Positions 51,625 through 64,000 of a stretch of DNA of 64,000 bases are shown in pieces. Source of the stretch: Lethocerus indicus (lineage: Eukaryota; Arthropoda; Insecta; Hemiptera; Belostomatidae); contig JACDQD010000010.1 in assembly GCA_019843655.1 (NCBI GenBank), forward strand, positions 7,547,637-7,611,636, in the 5' to 3' direction. Positions within the stretch are counted from its first letter, which is position 1. Every line of letters begins with the position of its first letter. A program made the translations under genes and the position numbers. A model generated the notes under the pieces. The model ran no database searches, was not told the origin of the DNA, and worked only from the letters and a program-made list of their open reading frames with translations.

Positions 51625-53779
51625 AGTCAGACACGCGGCAAACTTAGACCGGCGGCTTCAACTTAGTCGACAACATTTGAGTGAGACGGATATTGTCAAT
51701 TGAAGCTCGACACAATTTCATCGCAGAATTATAAGCGCCCACTTTACCCACTGTGACATACCAATAAAAGTTTATCTATAATAAAGAAACGCTTCCTTGA
51801 CAACCTAGATATACTTCAATTACTTCAACAGCGTGCGGATCCGCGGCAGATGCTTCCAAATTTGCTTGCTTCGCCCACATTTTTGAAAAGGGTAAACAAA
51901 GCACAATAACAAGAAATCTGCTCTCCCTTCCTAACTTATTTTTTCGAGTAGGAAAAAACAAAATAGACAACCACATTTAAGCTCAATTGTTTTTAATAGG
52001 AAAGCCACAGTCTCCAACTCCGATTTTTTTAATAGGACTATATAAGGGCCTGGTTTTTTCTGAGAAAGGATTATTATTGAGTTGGGCCAAATTTTGAAAA
52101 TTTTAATCCGCCGTAAACACCCCTTGAATTGTCACGAACTTATTCTCTCGCCCTTGCCAGCAATTATATGGGCGAAATAAGACAAAAAAATAGAGGCTTA
52201 TTAATTTTAAACCAAATACTCGGGCTTTCCCTGCTTCTCCCCTGGGCTGGGAAATGGTTCAGAAGAAAATAAGGCATTAGTTATTTACGTCGGAGGCCGG
52301 GCACCACCTCGAGGCGACTGTTCCCATCCACACACCCAGCCGTTAATTATTTAAACACCCGGGTAGACACTCACCCGGGGAAAAAAACTCTTTTGGAGAA
52401 CGGTGGAACTTCTTAAAGGGCGGAAAAGACAGTTTTCAGGCAAAAAAAAATACAGGAAAGGACGCTTCCAGAGCCATTTCTGGATTTAACGATTAAGGAG
52501 AGCCGTAGCCTTCGCGCTAGACTCAATTATGTTCTGAGACTGAATTCTGAAATCATTAATATCACTTGATGGGTGACTTCATTAATAATCTCCGTAGAAA
52601 CATATTCGTGTACATTTTTTAAAGTAAAACTCCAGTTATAATTTAAAATATTTACACTAATTAATGCCTTAAACGGAAGTACGTAATAAAGTAACATTAA
52701 CTATCATTCTTAAGACCAACTATTCGAATTAATCCATACCGATTAGATGTGAAAATAAGAGATTATTGTAATTCGTAATTCGAGAGATGATGTAAATTCT
52801 TCTTCCTTCTGCTTCTGACTCTTCTGATACTCCTTGAGGTTTCAGCGTCAAACTCCCACAACGGCCACTGCATGTTTTCAGGTCTTAAAGTTATTACAGT
52901 ATATCTATTATAATTTTATTATGCAATTTCAGTTAACCCCTCGGCAGGCTGGATAGCGACGTTCCAAACACCTTGAGATAGATACATTTAACTGAAATGA
53001 TGAATACTACGCCTTATCTCCAAGTGAAAAGTTCCTCTTTCAATAGCGAACTTGATCCCATACCAGTCAGATATTTCATCCAACACCGGTCACAGAAGTC
53101 TTCATTCGTCTGTATATACTTCATGTAGTGTGCGAAAATAAAGTTCCTCCATTCCGCTTCAGTTACGCTGCCGACAGACAGTTGTTCTAGGATAATTCCA
53201 ATTCATAGAGCACGGAGTTTGAAGGAAATTAAATCTGGCACTAACGGGGCAGCCGTTGGAAAAACTTTATTGGAAAACTTTGAGAAACGTTCTCGGGAAG
53301 GTGCCTCGGTGTCCTTTCATCTACGTGGAAAGCTCCAATACATTTTTTGCAGAATTTCTCTCTTATTTTAGCTACACTAGACCAACATTTTTTACAATAT
53401 CTACACTCTACATGATGCAAAGAATAGGTACAGAATAGGGAGCAAGAATGAGCATATTATGGGTAGTTCCAGGGGAACCTCCAACGTCGTATAAATCCTT
53501 GTATAAATAATTGTATAAATCCTTATTTCATGGACGTTTCTTACATCGGTGGAGCTGTTCCCTTAGGTTTATGTAGCTAAATTAAATTAGTTCAGAATTT
53601 AATTTTAAATAACCAGTCGCCAGGTGGTATTAGAACAAAGCTTTCGCTGATGCCAACTAAAAACGACTGAACAACAAGAAAATAAAATATTAGTGTCTTG
53701 AAAAGAACTTGAATTGTTTAGAAGCATTTGGCGCTTGTGAGGAATTAAGAACTTTCTATTTTGTAAACGATTTTTCAAT
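51625..53779. other. Intergenic DNA without a recognised gene
   Basis: No coding exon is supported. A GC-rich stretch at about 52220-52390 with TTAATTATT motifs is flanked by AT-rich sequence. A 12-bp tandem repeat at 53489 is listed separately. Confidence 0.5.
53489..53524 (+). repeat. Three tandem 12-bp units with TATAAA core
   Basis: Units one and three are GTATAAATCCTT and the middle one is GTATAAATAATT. Each carries a TATAAAT core. The run ends about 730 bases upstream of the TBL3 start codon. Confidence 0.9.
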
Positions 53780-54253
53780 TCTAACTTAATTGAGCGCCTG
53801 TTCAGTGTTACCACTCGCAACTCAGTTGGCGGTATTTTTTTTTGTTTTTAAGCTATTGAAATAATAGTATTATGCGTGGAGAGCTAAAAATTAGCTTGAA
53901 GCTAACTCGATATTATAATTATACCCGCTTATTATAATTAGGCTAGTGAGCTATGAACTTTGAAAGTTTCATAATAAACGGTACTCGGATACGCGGATTA
54001 AATAGAATAGTAGTTATTATTTAAAATATATTTATAGAAACATTAGTGACATTTTATTCACTTCAATGCGGCTTAGCAGTAAAATGCATTTATATTGCCT
54101 CGTGAAGTAACTTGAAAAGGTTTTAAAGAAACAGGTTAGGAGTGGACAGTAATGAACGCATGGTTGACTAGTGAAACCTCCTTTTTTGTTTTAGACTATT
54201 TCTTTTTTATATTTGACTGTGTAGTTTAATATTAGTGAATGATTGTTTAGAGA
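53780..54253 (+). promoter_or_regulatory. TBL3 promoter and 5' UTR region (inferred)
   Basis: This stretch lies directly upstream of the TBL3 start codon. Initiator-like TTCAGTG (near 53799) and CTCAGTTG (near 53820) are the best start-site candidates, with no clear TATA box in range. An 11-bp direct repeat, TATTATAATTA, occurs at 53911 and 53930, 19 bases apart (nearly two helical turns). If transcription begins upstream of 54152, the leader holds a 26-codon upstream open frame (54152-54229) ending 24 bases before the main ATG. CpG frequency starts to fall across this stretch. Confidence 0.35.
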
Positions 54254-57200
54254 ATGGCTTCAACGCAAAAGGAAGTGTAAGTTTAAATGTTGTTAGAGCG
54301 GCCTTAACTTCTTGTGTCATTAATGATTTGGAACGAAATCAGTAATGGGTTTAATAGTTATTCTTTTCGATAGACATGTTGAACATGATTTAATTAATGG
54401 CAAACTTTTTCACTTACAGGTATAAAGTTGAGTCTGTATATAAGGCATTTTATACTGGTGGAGATTTAGAGGTATGTCTGTTGCATTAACTGTTTTATTG
54501 ACTAACTAACTTCAATACTTATTTGCATATGGGGCTTTTCTCGCCCCTCAGTCATACCTTATTGTTACCACATATCTTAATGTATATTTCTGAGGTCTAG
54601 AATAAATTATTTGATTTTGTCTTATGAGTAGGAAATATCCTATTCCAAATGATTAGATTTCGTAAGTAATTTCACTACAATTATTTCAATCCCATGTTAT
54701 TTAAGTTTTTTTTTATGTTCAGTGGACAGAAGATGGCAAGCAACTCCTTTGTCAGTGCGGTTCATCAATACAGGTGTTGAATTTGAGTGATGGGAAAGTT
54801 GATAAAGTCCTTGGTAATGAAGCAACAAGTCCGGATGAAAAAGAAGACTTTGTGACTACATTCGTTTTGAGCAGAGATGGTCAAAATGTTGTTTCTGCTC
54901 ACAGAAGTGGCCTCTTCAAATTGTGGGATCTTAATGGTAAAGTCCTAATGTGTGATCCTTTCTGAATTTAAATTAGGCATTGTCATTCTCTAAATGAGAA
55001 ATTAAAATGATCTATTGTGAACTTAAGATGTCATGTAGCAGTGCATTTGAGTTTTGTGAAAACTATTTAGTTTGAGTTATTTATTATTAAATTGCACTAA
55101 ATAGTCACTGATTCTGATTGTTTATTATTGACAGTTCTCAACTGTTGTGGAAAGTTCATTATGTAAAAAATATGCAGCAGACATTTTTATATTCATTTTT
55201 GCATTCCATTTCAAAAGTTCAAACAAAATAAATGGAAATATTAATAGAACAATAATCCCACCACTAAACCACTTGTATTAGTCAACAATTGCCAACATTT
55301 AATGTTTAAAATGCATATTTCAAATGTATTAATAGTATGTATATTATTGTATTATTATATTACCCCCAAACTCCCAACCAATATTTCATTTCAAAGCACA
55401 AAATTCAGTTTCCTTTTTTTTAATTTATAGATGGAAGTATTGTTCAGCACTGGCGTGTAATTCACAAGGGGTCTGTTGCCAAATTGGCTTTGTCCAAGGA
55501 TGGATCACTCCTTGCTTCTGGCGGATCTGATTCAAGTATCAGGATTTGGGACTTATATCATCATGCATGTACACACAATTTACAGGGTGTCCAAGGTGTT
55601 ATCAGGTAAAGTATTGTATAGATAAAAAAGATGGCTTCTGTGGTTGCCTGTTTCCTTCACTTGGCCTATATCTTGTGACTCTGATTTGAAAGATTATGTC
55701 CACATTCTCTGGGTTTGGTCATTGATCGAATGTAAACTGTATTGGAATATTTATAATTTTTTACACAACTGTTACATATAGTTTTACATTGAACTGAATT
55801 GTATTGAAGGGGACAGTGGCTAAAGGCATTTGTCTGTTTTTTTGTCTACATCTAAACAAAAAACTGTACTCTAGGTGTTAGATTAAATTTGGTTAAGAAT
55901 TAGTTTAATTCAGGTTAGGTTTATCTTAACAACTTCACAACTTAACAACCAAAGAAAATTAATTAAATTAAGGATATGGTGGTGCTAATCATCTGGTCAC
56001 TCAAATGATTCAGAGTTGTTTGGGAGTTTGATTTACCTTACAGAATAACAAAATTGTACCCAGACTGTTTTCCTTATTTTAAGTTAAACAGCACTAAGCT
56101 ATATTTTAGTTTATATTAAACAGTTGACAATAGCAGAAATATTGCTGTAATACTATAATCTTTGGAAAATTGTTAACAGTAAGATTTTGTTTGTATTGTT
56201 CCACTGTTTTGCTTATCAATTCATGTATGATACTACCTAGTTTTGTGTATTAATTGCAATTTTGTATTATATGAATTATGATCATTTGGAGTTTCAATGT
56301 GAAACATATGACCTGGTTGGTTCATAAATTTGTTTCTGTGATATGATGATTAATTAAGATTAAGATGGAATACATGATTAATAATGGAGATAACTTTATC
56401 AGAAAATTCCTTCAATCCAACTGAACAATTAGGATAATAAGAACAGAACATAGTCTATATTATAATTTACTGGTATGAATTATTATTGTGCATGTTCAAT
56501 TCATGGAATTCATTCAGATTAGCCAATTTTCTTTTACAGTGTGTTAAAATTTAATGAGTATTCCAAAGGGAAAAAATTAGTTTTCGGAGCTGGAGATGAT
56601 ACAACAATTAAAGGTTGGGACATAGAAACAGGACAGGTTATACTCACTCTGAAAGGCCATTACAGTAAAGTAACTGGATTGGATTTTCATCCTAATGGCA
56701 AGTACATTGTCAGGTGAGATCTACTTTCAGTAATTTTTGACCAGAAAATTAATGTATTCTCAACCATTAACGCCTTTAGGAATTTATTTTATACTGTAAG
56801 TAATTACACAATGTTTCTATAACATTATGGAAAATGTTATTGTCTAACAAATGGAGATATCTTCTCTTTCAGTTATTAGTTGTTTATATTTTATAAATTA
56901 TTTATTATATTCTTAAATATTATTAATTATTCTACACAACTTTGTATAATTGGAATTAAAACCAAATAAAAACTTGGCTAGGAAAGGTTACGAATTCTTA
57001 TTAAAAACACTTCTCTGTTTACTTTTCAGCCTCCCAAGTATATTTTGAAATTATACACTGTCCTGAATATTCATACATTTAATAGCTTTAATCATCATTT
57101 AATAATAATATAATTCATAACAATTACAGTAGTTGGTTGTTATTATGGTGACAACATATAAAAATTAATTTTTATTATTCACTGATTCAAGAATTTTTTT

Positions 57201-57759
57201 CCAAATGGAATGTAGCAAAACACAACAAAATGAATAATAAGGCATTGTCAGTTTAGTTTTGAACACATAATTTTAAATGGTAAAACATTCTATATATTTT
57301 TATCACTATATTATAAACAGTGAATTAATAAAAAAATCCAACTATTTATTTTTAAGGTGTAATGACTAGAAAATTTCAATCAATTGTATATAGTTATATA
57401 CACCTGCTCTGTAATGGGTTTTAAGTATCCTTCCAGAAAATTCATTTCTGTTATTTTCTGGCTGAAAAAATCTTTCTAATTTCTAATGGCAAATTTTACT
57501 GAATATTGAAACATAATTATGTAAATAAAATATACTGAATTCTATTTTTTCATATGTTTGTACAGTTGTGGTAGAGATAATGTGTTGATCCTTTGGGACT
57601 TTGAGAGTGGTAAGCAAATAAAAACTTTGCCTCTTTATGAATGTTTGGAGGCTGCAGTTGTGTTGGATAATGAGACTTATACAATTCCCGATGAAGACAG
57701 AAAAGTCAAAGGGGGAATATATGTGGCTACTGGAGGTGACAAAGGTTAATAATTTATCC

Positions 57760-57804
<45 letters not shown>

Positions 57805-59363
57805 GTTACATTGTTCTTTATGTATTTGTTTTAACATGTTCAGCTTATACAGTCATGCTAGAGCTGTAGACCAAATACTTTGTACATTAGATTGAAGTAT
57901 TGCAATATTAAAGTTCATAAGTAAATTATTTCATGACAGAGGGTATTTTTCTTTGAGGGTTTTATATTTGATGTTGAAATTGTTTCCTGGAAAATTTAAA
58001 TATCATTTATTTATTGTGTGCAGGCATTATCCGAGTCTGGGATGTTTTAAATGGTGTCGAGCTCTATGTCCAAAAGAATTCTCTGATCTCAAAATCCACT
58101 GAAGAGGGTGGTCTGGCCATCACCAAACTTCTCTACAACAAGAATACATTATCTGTTGCAGTGGCATCTGCAGATCACAATATAATCATTCATGATTTTT
58201 CCACATTCGAATGTAAAAAACAGGTACTAGACTATTGCAGTTATTACATATTCACTTCATTAGTTCTGAATATTTTGAAATTCACTCACCTATTTCATTT
58301 TTCATGTACATTCTGTTCATAATATTTTCTGTTTTTGTAGTAAGTCAAACAAATCATCGCTCATCCCATCATCATAATTTAAGTTGGTTCAACTTACATA
58401 CATAATTTACAGTTGTAAAAAATCATTGCAAATCAATTTTAATAAAAAACCTAACATATGTCATCCGCTGCAAATATTCAGAATCTCAAGATAATATCCA
58501 GAAGACACAATAATTATCATAACTGCTGTTATATGTATTACAAAAATATATAGGTTATAAATATTTCGTGATTAACTTGCAATTTATTTATAAATTCCTT
58601 CTTTAACTATTTTGGTAAAGATGAACCAAATCTATGATATCTTAATTTGTTTGAAATATTGTAAAAAGACATTAAGAAATATAATTACAACAATTTACAG
58701 CAATGTATAATTTGTAATAAGTAATATTATTTCTTCATTAAAAGTATATTTTATATCTTGACTTAAATAAAGGTTTAGTTCTAAATTCTATTTTCAGTTG
58801 ATAGGTTTCTCTGATGAAGTATTAGACATAATTTTGGTTGGACCCAAAGAAAAACATATGGTTGTCGCCACAAATAGTGCTGACATAAAATTGTACAATA
58901 TGGATGACATGAACTGTCAGCTCCTACGCGGACACTCAGATTTGGTTGTTTCTCTTGCTTCAACACCTGCCAATTTATGCCTTTTTGCATCAGCTTCTAA
59001 GGTAATCTTGAATTTTTCTTTATCACATTTTTCACATAATTTGTGTGATCATGTTGGTGCATAGATATCTAATATGTAGTCATATTTTTTAGTCGTCTAT
59101 AAACATTTATTACATTGTTCCTTTAATTTTACTAACAACTGATGTTCTAATTTCAAGCATAATTTCCCATTTTGAGAATCTACTGTTATTTTAAATTATA
59201 AAAAAAGGAAAGTTTCATAATTTATTATTAAAATTAAATTATAATTATTTATTTTTAATAATTTAGGTAATAAATAACTAAATTATTGCATTTATATTTT
59301 GAAATGACTAATAAGATAATTCATTCATTTATTCTTTTCTCCTTTGCAATTTAATTATTTTTC

Positions 59364-59394
<31 letters not shown>

Positions 59395-62300
59395 AAAGTA
59401 TTGTGTTGCATTAACTGTTTTGCTTTTGGGTGAAATAATTTTAACCATAACATCCTTTTTAATATATGTAGTGTTATCCAACTTTCCAAATCTGAGTATA
59501 GATATATTAATAAAGAAGAACATATTTATTGATAATAGCTTCATCCTTTAAAAAGTTTGTAGTAGGAATAGAATTTAATTTTAAAATGTTACAAACCTTA
59601 TTACTAGTTATTTACAAAAGTACTTTATTAAAAAAAAGATGAGTCCTTCCCTGCCTTAGAACAGGACAAAGGTCAGCAAAATTTTTTCATGTTTCTTCTT
59701 CCCCAAAATTGCTCAAGGAAAATTACTCAAGCTCTCAGCCTAACATCTGAGGTTTTAAATTTTAATTCATAATCATCTACTACACCAGTTCTGTGTTCCT
59801 ATTTCTTAAATTTACTTGTGGGGTGACCCAAAACAACTGATTGTTTTATGGGAAAACGGTATATTTTTGTAGGACAATTCAATCAGATTGTGGATGATAC
59901 AGGATGACAAGGTCAACTGTGTCTGTTCAGGCCTGAAGCACAACAGCTCTGTGAGTGATGTTGCTCTCAGTCAAATGGTAGCAGATTTCATAGTCTCTGT
60001 ATCCCAAGACACAACTATAAAGCTGTGGGACATACCAAAACAAATCAACTTGAGTAAGTATACTCAGTGTTCAATTAAAAAAATAACTGTTACAAAATTG
60101 TTTATACTTCCATCTGTGTATACAGTTATCTTACCGATAAAAACGATCATTTTTCAATCATAGTCAGTTTGTTACAGAAACATATTCATTATTTAAAAAT
60201 TTCTATAGACTGGAGGTTGAAATATATATATTTTATTTTCCAGGTTTAATTGTACTAAGTCTTGCTAATGTTGAAATCTGAGTTAAACATTTGTTGAGAA
60301 TAAGATAGACCATTATGTATAACAAGGAGACCACAAATATGCTCATTCATTGATCAATGGTGATTAAAATAATATTTTTTCAGGTTCAGAAAAACCTGAA
60401 ATTCTTAATGTTAAAGCAGCAAAAATTGCTCATGAAAAGGACATCAACTGTGTATCAGTTTCACCTAATGACAAATTGATAGCAACCGCTTCTCTTGACA
60501 AAACAGCAAAGGTAATAAATCTGATATAATTAATCAGTTTTATGGGATAATACTACTAATCTATCATCAAGATGTGAAACTTCATTAAATCTGTTCAAAG
60601 ACTTTGTGTTTTAATATCTGTAAGATAATAATTTTATTAACAACATTGTCTTTTCATCTAATGTTTTAGAAACAATTATACAAAAATCACATTTTATTTT
60701 TTTATGGTAAATACACAAATATAAAACCGTTTTTTTTTCTATAATAAAAATGATATAGCAATACAAAGATTATTAGATAAATACAATTATTTTGTTCATA
60801 ATGAACTTAAAACTGTAAAAATTAAATTAAGTGAATTAAATTATTAAAGGAGAAGTAGGACACAGTTATGGAAACATGTTTAATGCAGTAAGCTATTTGA
60901 TTGTCATTACTACATTTCTATTGTAACTCGTATACACAGAAAAAATAATTTTTCATTATTTATGTGTATATTTTTTTGTCAACAGCTTTGGAGCAGTGAT
61001 GACCTCTCATTGTTGGGTGTATTTAAAGGCCACAAAAGAAGCATTTGGTCATGTACATTTTCACCAATCGATCAGGTACTTCTTACAACGTCAGCTGATG
61101 CCACGCTCAAACTCTGGTCACTCTCAGATTTATCCTGCTTGAAGGTACCCAATTTTGAACAAGAAATTAATAGCTGTTTGATTAATTAATTTTGATTAAT
61201 TATACTTTACTAATGTATCAGTGTTTAGTAGTAACGTATGTCTTGACATATCTGCTTGTGAGAAATCTATCGGCATATGAACTCACTAACTTTTGTAGTT
61301 ATGGCGCTTGTAATATTCCATGAATCTTACTGTTTATTATTTTACATAATTTTTCACCAGACTATGCCCAGCAGTTGATTCTATTTTTTCTCCTATTTAA
61401 ACTGATAATTAAAGAGGTAAAAATCTATTTGTTTGGATTTTATTTTTGTCAGTGCATAAATTATTTTTATATCTCACGAGTATTTTTACCATTTAATATC
61501 TCATTTTAAGAAATACTAAATAATGTCCTTGTTCTATAAGTAATAAGTTCTAATAGTGTACTCTATTTTATTTTGTTCTAGACCTTGGAAGGGCATGATT
61601 CATCAGTGTTGAGAGGACACTTCTTGTCTAGAGGAACTCAGGTGTTGAGTGCAGGTGGAGATGGACTTGTTAAACTGTGGTGCATTAAAACTAGCGAATG
61701 CACAGCATCATTTGACAAACATGAGGCCAAAATTTGGGCACTTGCAGGTATTTATATCTCTCAACCTAATTATTGACTGTTGTAATTAGAAAACTATAAA
61801 TTTGCGCATCACAAATTTTATAGCCTCAAGTTGCCAATTTGCTACAGAAGCAATAAGCAAGGATATAAAAAAATTAGTTTCTATTTACCATACATTAAAA
61901 TTACATTTTATGATATGTAATATTAATAAAAATAAATTGCAAATTTATAACATGATTAGAAAGCTTTACATAATGTCCATAACATTAGAGTAAAACTCTA
62001 ATTAAAAATAAATTAGGAAGAAGTAATTTACAACCATAAATTAAATTGTTACTTTTTAAATAATAGATAAAAAATGTGAATAAAGCATACAAAAATCAGC
62101 AGTACAATTTTATCCAGAATGTTGTATTTTTTTAATGAATTCTTCAGCAATTTTATTGATGCATAGATATGATAACTGGAACATGAACATTGGATGAAAA
62201 CAAATTGAAGTATAAGTTTACCACATCTCTGTCATATATTAAATCAGTTGCATGCCACCTTTAATACAATTAAAATGTATATTGTTTACAGTAAGGCGGG

Positions 62301-63509
62301 ATGAGACGCATTTTGTGTCCGGTGGTTGCGACTCAATAGTCGTAGTTTGGCAGGACGTGACTGAAGAGACAAGACTGGAAAAGGCTGTTGCTGAACATAT
62401 GAAGATAGCACAGGACCAACGTTTGGCCAACTTGCTACAGTCGAATGATCTGTTAAACGCACTCAAACTTGCTTTGACACTTGACAGGCCAGCCACAGTT
62501 CTCAGAATTGTTCAAGGTAATTCAGTGATTATTAAATTTACATTTACAACTGGGAGAAAAGCATATTTTTTTCATTCACATTTTTTTTTAACAGTGAGGC
62601 TCAATAGACCACCATGCTAATGTTGTTACTGACTGAGCTATAGAATATATATATTATTTTCTGTGTATTATTATAATACCTCACCATCTTCAGTAGAATT
62701 CTGCCACTAAATGAGTGATGCACTTATGCGTGTACGGTGCTGATGGAGCATTTCTGTCAGTAATATTTATTGACCGGTCTGGAACATTTAGTTTCACTTT
62801 GCCATTTCACAATTATCTCTTACTAGGTGTATTATGATTTTAGATGTAATGAAAACTGACTCTGCCAGTTTATCCAACACGGTCAAAGAATTGGACATGG
62901 ACGAAAAACAAACCTTGCTCAAATGTGCCACACGATGGAATACAAACAGCAAGTTTTGTTATCCAGCTCAGGTAAATTTAAACATTTCAATTTATTATTT
63001 CTTTTTTAAAAAATAATCAGATTTAACATCAGTTCATAATTTTTCAATAATTTGTTATGAATAGTAAAATAAATTGACGACAGGGATGTTGAAAGTGCCA
63101 TGTTTCATATTATTGAATTTTATAATCTATAAAATGTATTAAATCTGATTATGCTATAATTTTATTGTCAAACATCTTTCCTGCTAAAATTTATATTAGA
63201 CCTAGACAAAATACAAATTAAATCATAAGGTTATTCAATTGGTTTAATTATGATGTGAGTTATTGTTCATTAAATAAATGTTTCATTCAAATATATTATT
63301 AAACTTATTAAAATCATTATTTTCAGTTGTTGGTTTCCATACTTTTGGAGGACATAGCTGCCGGAAGACTGAAAGCACCGCCTTCTATAATTGAACAGCT
63401 TATTCCATTCACCGAGAGGCATTTTAATAGGTTGACACAACTTTTACAGGACTTACATTTTATAGAATACACAAAAACAATAATGCAACCAGTAGTGGAA
63501 AATGTGTAA
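54254..63509 (+). CDS. TBL3: TBL3/UTP13, WD40 subunit of the UTP-B complex (small-subunit processome), 15 exons
   Basis: Coding exons: 54254-54276, 54420-54471, 54723-54936, 55431-55605, 56540-56713, 57566-57744, 58024-58223, 58798-59001, 59873-60053, 60384-60511, 60986-61144, 61582-61747, 62292-62516, 62844-62971, 63327-63509. They join in phase to 796 residues plus stop, close to the roughly 808 of human TBL3. Thirteen WD-type blades can be seen from their ends: KLWDLN, RIWDLY, KGWDIE, LWDFES, RVWDVL, IIHDFS, KLYNMD, RLWMIQ, KLWDIP, KLWSSD, KLWSLS, KLWCIK and VVWQDV. They form two beta-propellers, followed from about residue 645 by the helical Utp13 domain (DRPATVLRIVQ, RWNTNS, IPFTERHFNRL). 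The family is nucleolar and assists U3 snoRNP-dependent pre-18S rRNA processing. The start exon codes only seven whole residues. All introns are GT-AG; intron 6 has a weak GTTAAT donor. The assignment rests on order and motifs along the whole length. Confidence 0.96.
57762..57801. repeat. (AT)n microsatellite in TBL3 intron 6
   Basis: About 20 AT units starting 17 bases after the intron 6 donor, which is itself non-consensus (GTTAAT). Confidence 0.95.
59367..59394 (+). repeat. (CT)n microsatellite in TBL3 intron 8
   Basis: About 14 CT units in mid-intron, nearly 480 bases from the acceptor at 59872, so it is not the polypyrimidine tract of that acceptor. Confidence 0.95.
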
Positions 63510-63626
63510 ATATTTTTTTCTAAATATAAGTTATTGTTTTTATAAATTAACAATTTTATCATTAATCAGCAATTTATCAGGCCCCTTTCTTCAACATAAA
63601 GCTTGCTGTTTAATATTCTTTATTGC

Positions 63627-63632
63627 AATAAA
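63627..63632 (+). terminator. Poly(A) signal of TBL3
   Basis: AATAAA lies 118 bases after the stop codon, the first such hexamer downstream, followed by AT-rich sequence and a TGTGT run about 40 bases on. This suits cleavage near 63645-63665 and a short 3' UTR. Confidence 0.6.
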
Positions 63633-63665
63633 AGAAATATATATGTTATATATAAGAGAATATAA

Positions 63666-64000
63666 TAGTGTGTATTCGTATGTAATGAGACATCTTTGCA
63701 CAATTGACTGTTTGAATTCAACGAGAGGGAACTAAAAAAAAATTATTACATAAATCTGACACATGTTTAACAAATGTTTCAGCTCAACTGATAGGATCAG
63801 TGTCTGGTGAATTAATTGTCCTTACACATTCTTTGGCCCAATATGAGTTCTAATGTTAGAATTTTCATGAAGGGAATAATTCAAGAATAAGAAATAAGGT
63901 ATTGGCATTATTTGGTAACATGTTAATCTTAGTATAAAAAAAACAACTGATATCTAGATATCATATACACATTTAACAAAATAAAAACTTTTATAAAAAT
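63666..64000. other. Downstream flank of TBL3
   Basis: AT-rich sequence with no coding exon or RNA gene recognised. A second AATAAA-type motif occurs near 63980 and could serve a longer 3' UTR. Confidence 0.5.

Noticed and set aside
53800..54300. Possible chimeric assembly join, suggested by the change in composition near 54 kb
   Set aside because: The change coincides with the start of TBL3 and runs through the gene as CpG loss, which gene-body methylation explains better. Long reads spanning the point would settle it.
54254..63509. Reading the separate WD40 open frames as several small genes
   Set aside because: All pieces join in phase through GT-AG introns into one TBL3-length protein with domains in the expected order.
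1..64000. CRISPR arrays, operons, ribosome binding sites and other bacterial features
   Set aside because: No spaced direct repeats of CRISPR form are present, and the spliced genes show this is eukaryotic nuclear DNA.

Overview
The window looks like nuclear DNA from an insect. It has spliced genes with short AT-rich introns, ER and nucleolar housekeeping proteins of animal type, microsatellites and decayed repeats. The genus cannot be told from the sequence. Intergenic DNA is CpG-rich while the one complete gene is CpG-starved. That contrast fits an insect with germline gene-body DNA methylation and argues against a methylation-poor fly such as Drosophila.

Layout. (1) At the left edge, on the minus strand, lies the first coding exon of a secreted/ER FKBP-type prolyl isomerase (790-1019, FKBP14-like). 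The rest of that gene is outside the window. (2) From about 1.3 to 53.8 kb I find no coding exon I can defend. This DNA alternates between GC/CpG-rich and AT-rich stretches. It holds microsatellites, a Helitron-like element with an internal minisatellite (5.2-5.6 kb), a tRNA-derived SINE-like fragment (8.34 kb), a hAT-like terminus (43.68 kb), and four diverged same-strand copies of an unnamed interspersed repeat (14.7, 27.4, 35.8 and 40.3 kb). It also has two promoter-like GC-box/TATA clusters (38.3 and 50.8 kb) and unusual inverted-repeat clusters (23.5 and 51.5 kb). (3) From 54254 to 63509, on the plus strand, lies a complete 15-exon gene for TBL3/UTP13. This is the tandem WD40 subunit of the UTP-B complex of the small-subunit processome, and I reconstruct 796 residues. 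It is followed by a poly(A) signal at 63627.

The two genes point away from each other across about 53 kb. They act in different compartments (ER protein folding; nucleolar pre-18S rRNA processing) and nothing suggests a joint function. I did not find a clear new biological system. The observations most worth checking are the unnamed repeat family, the row of five inverted repeats at 51.5 kb, the three-stem fold at 23.5 kb, the promoter-like cluster at 38.3 kb, and the sharp CpG boundary at the TBL3 start.
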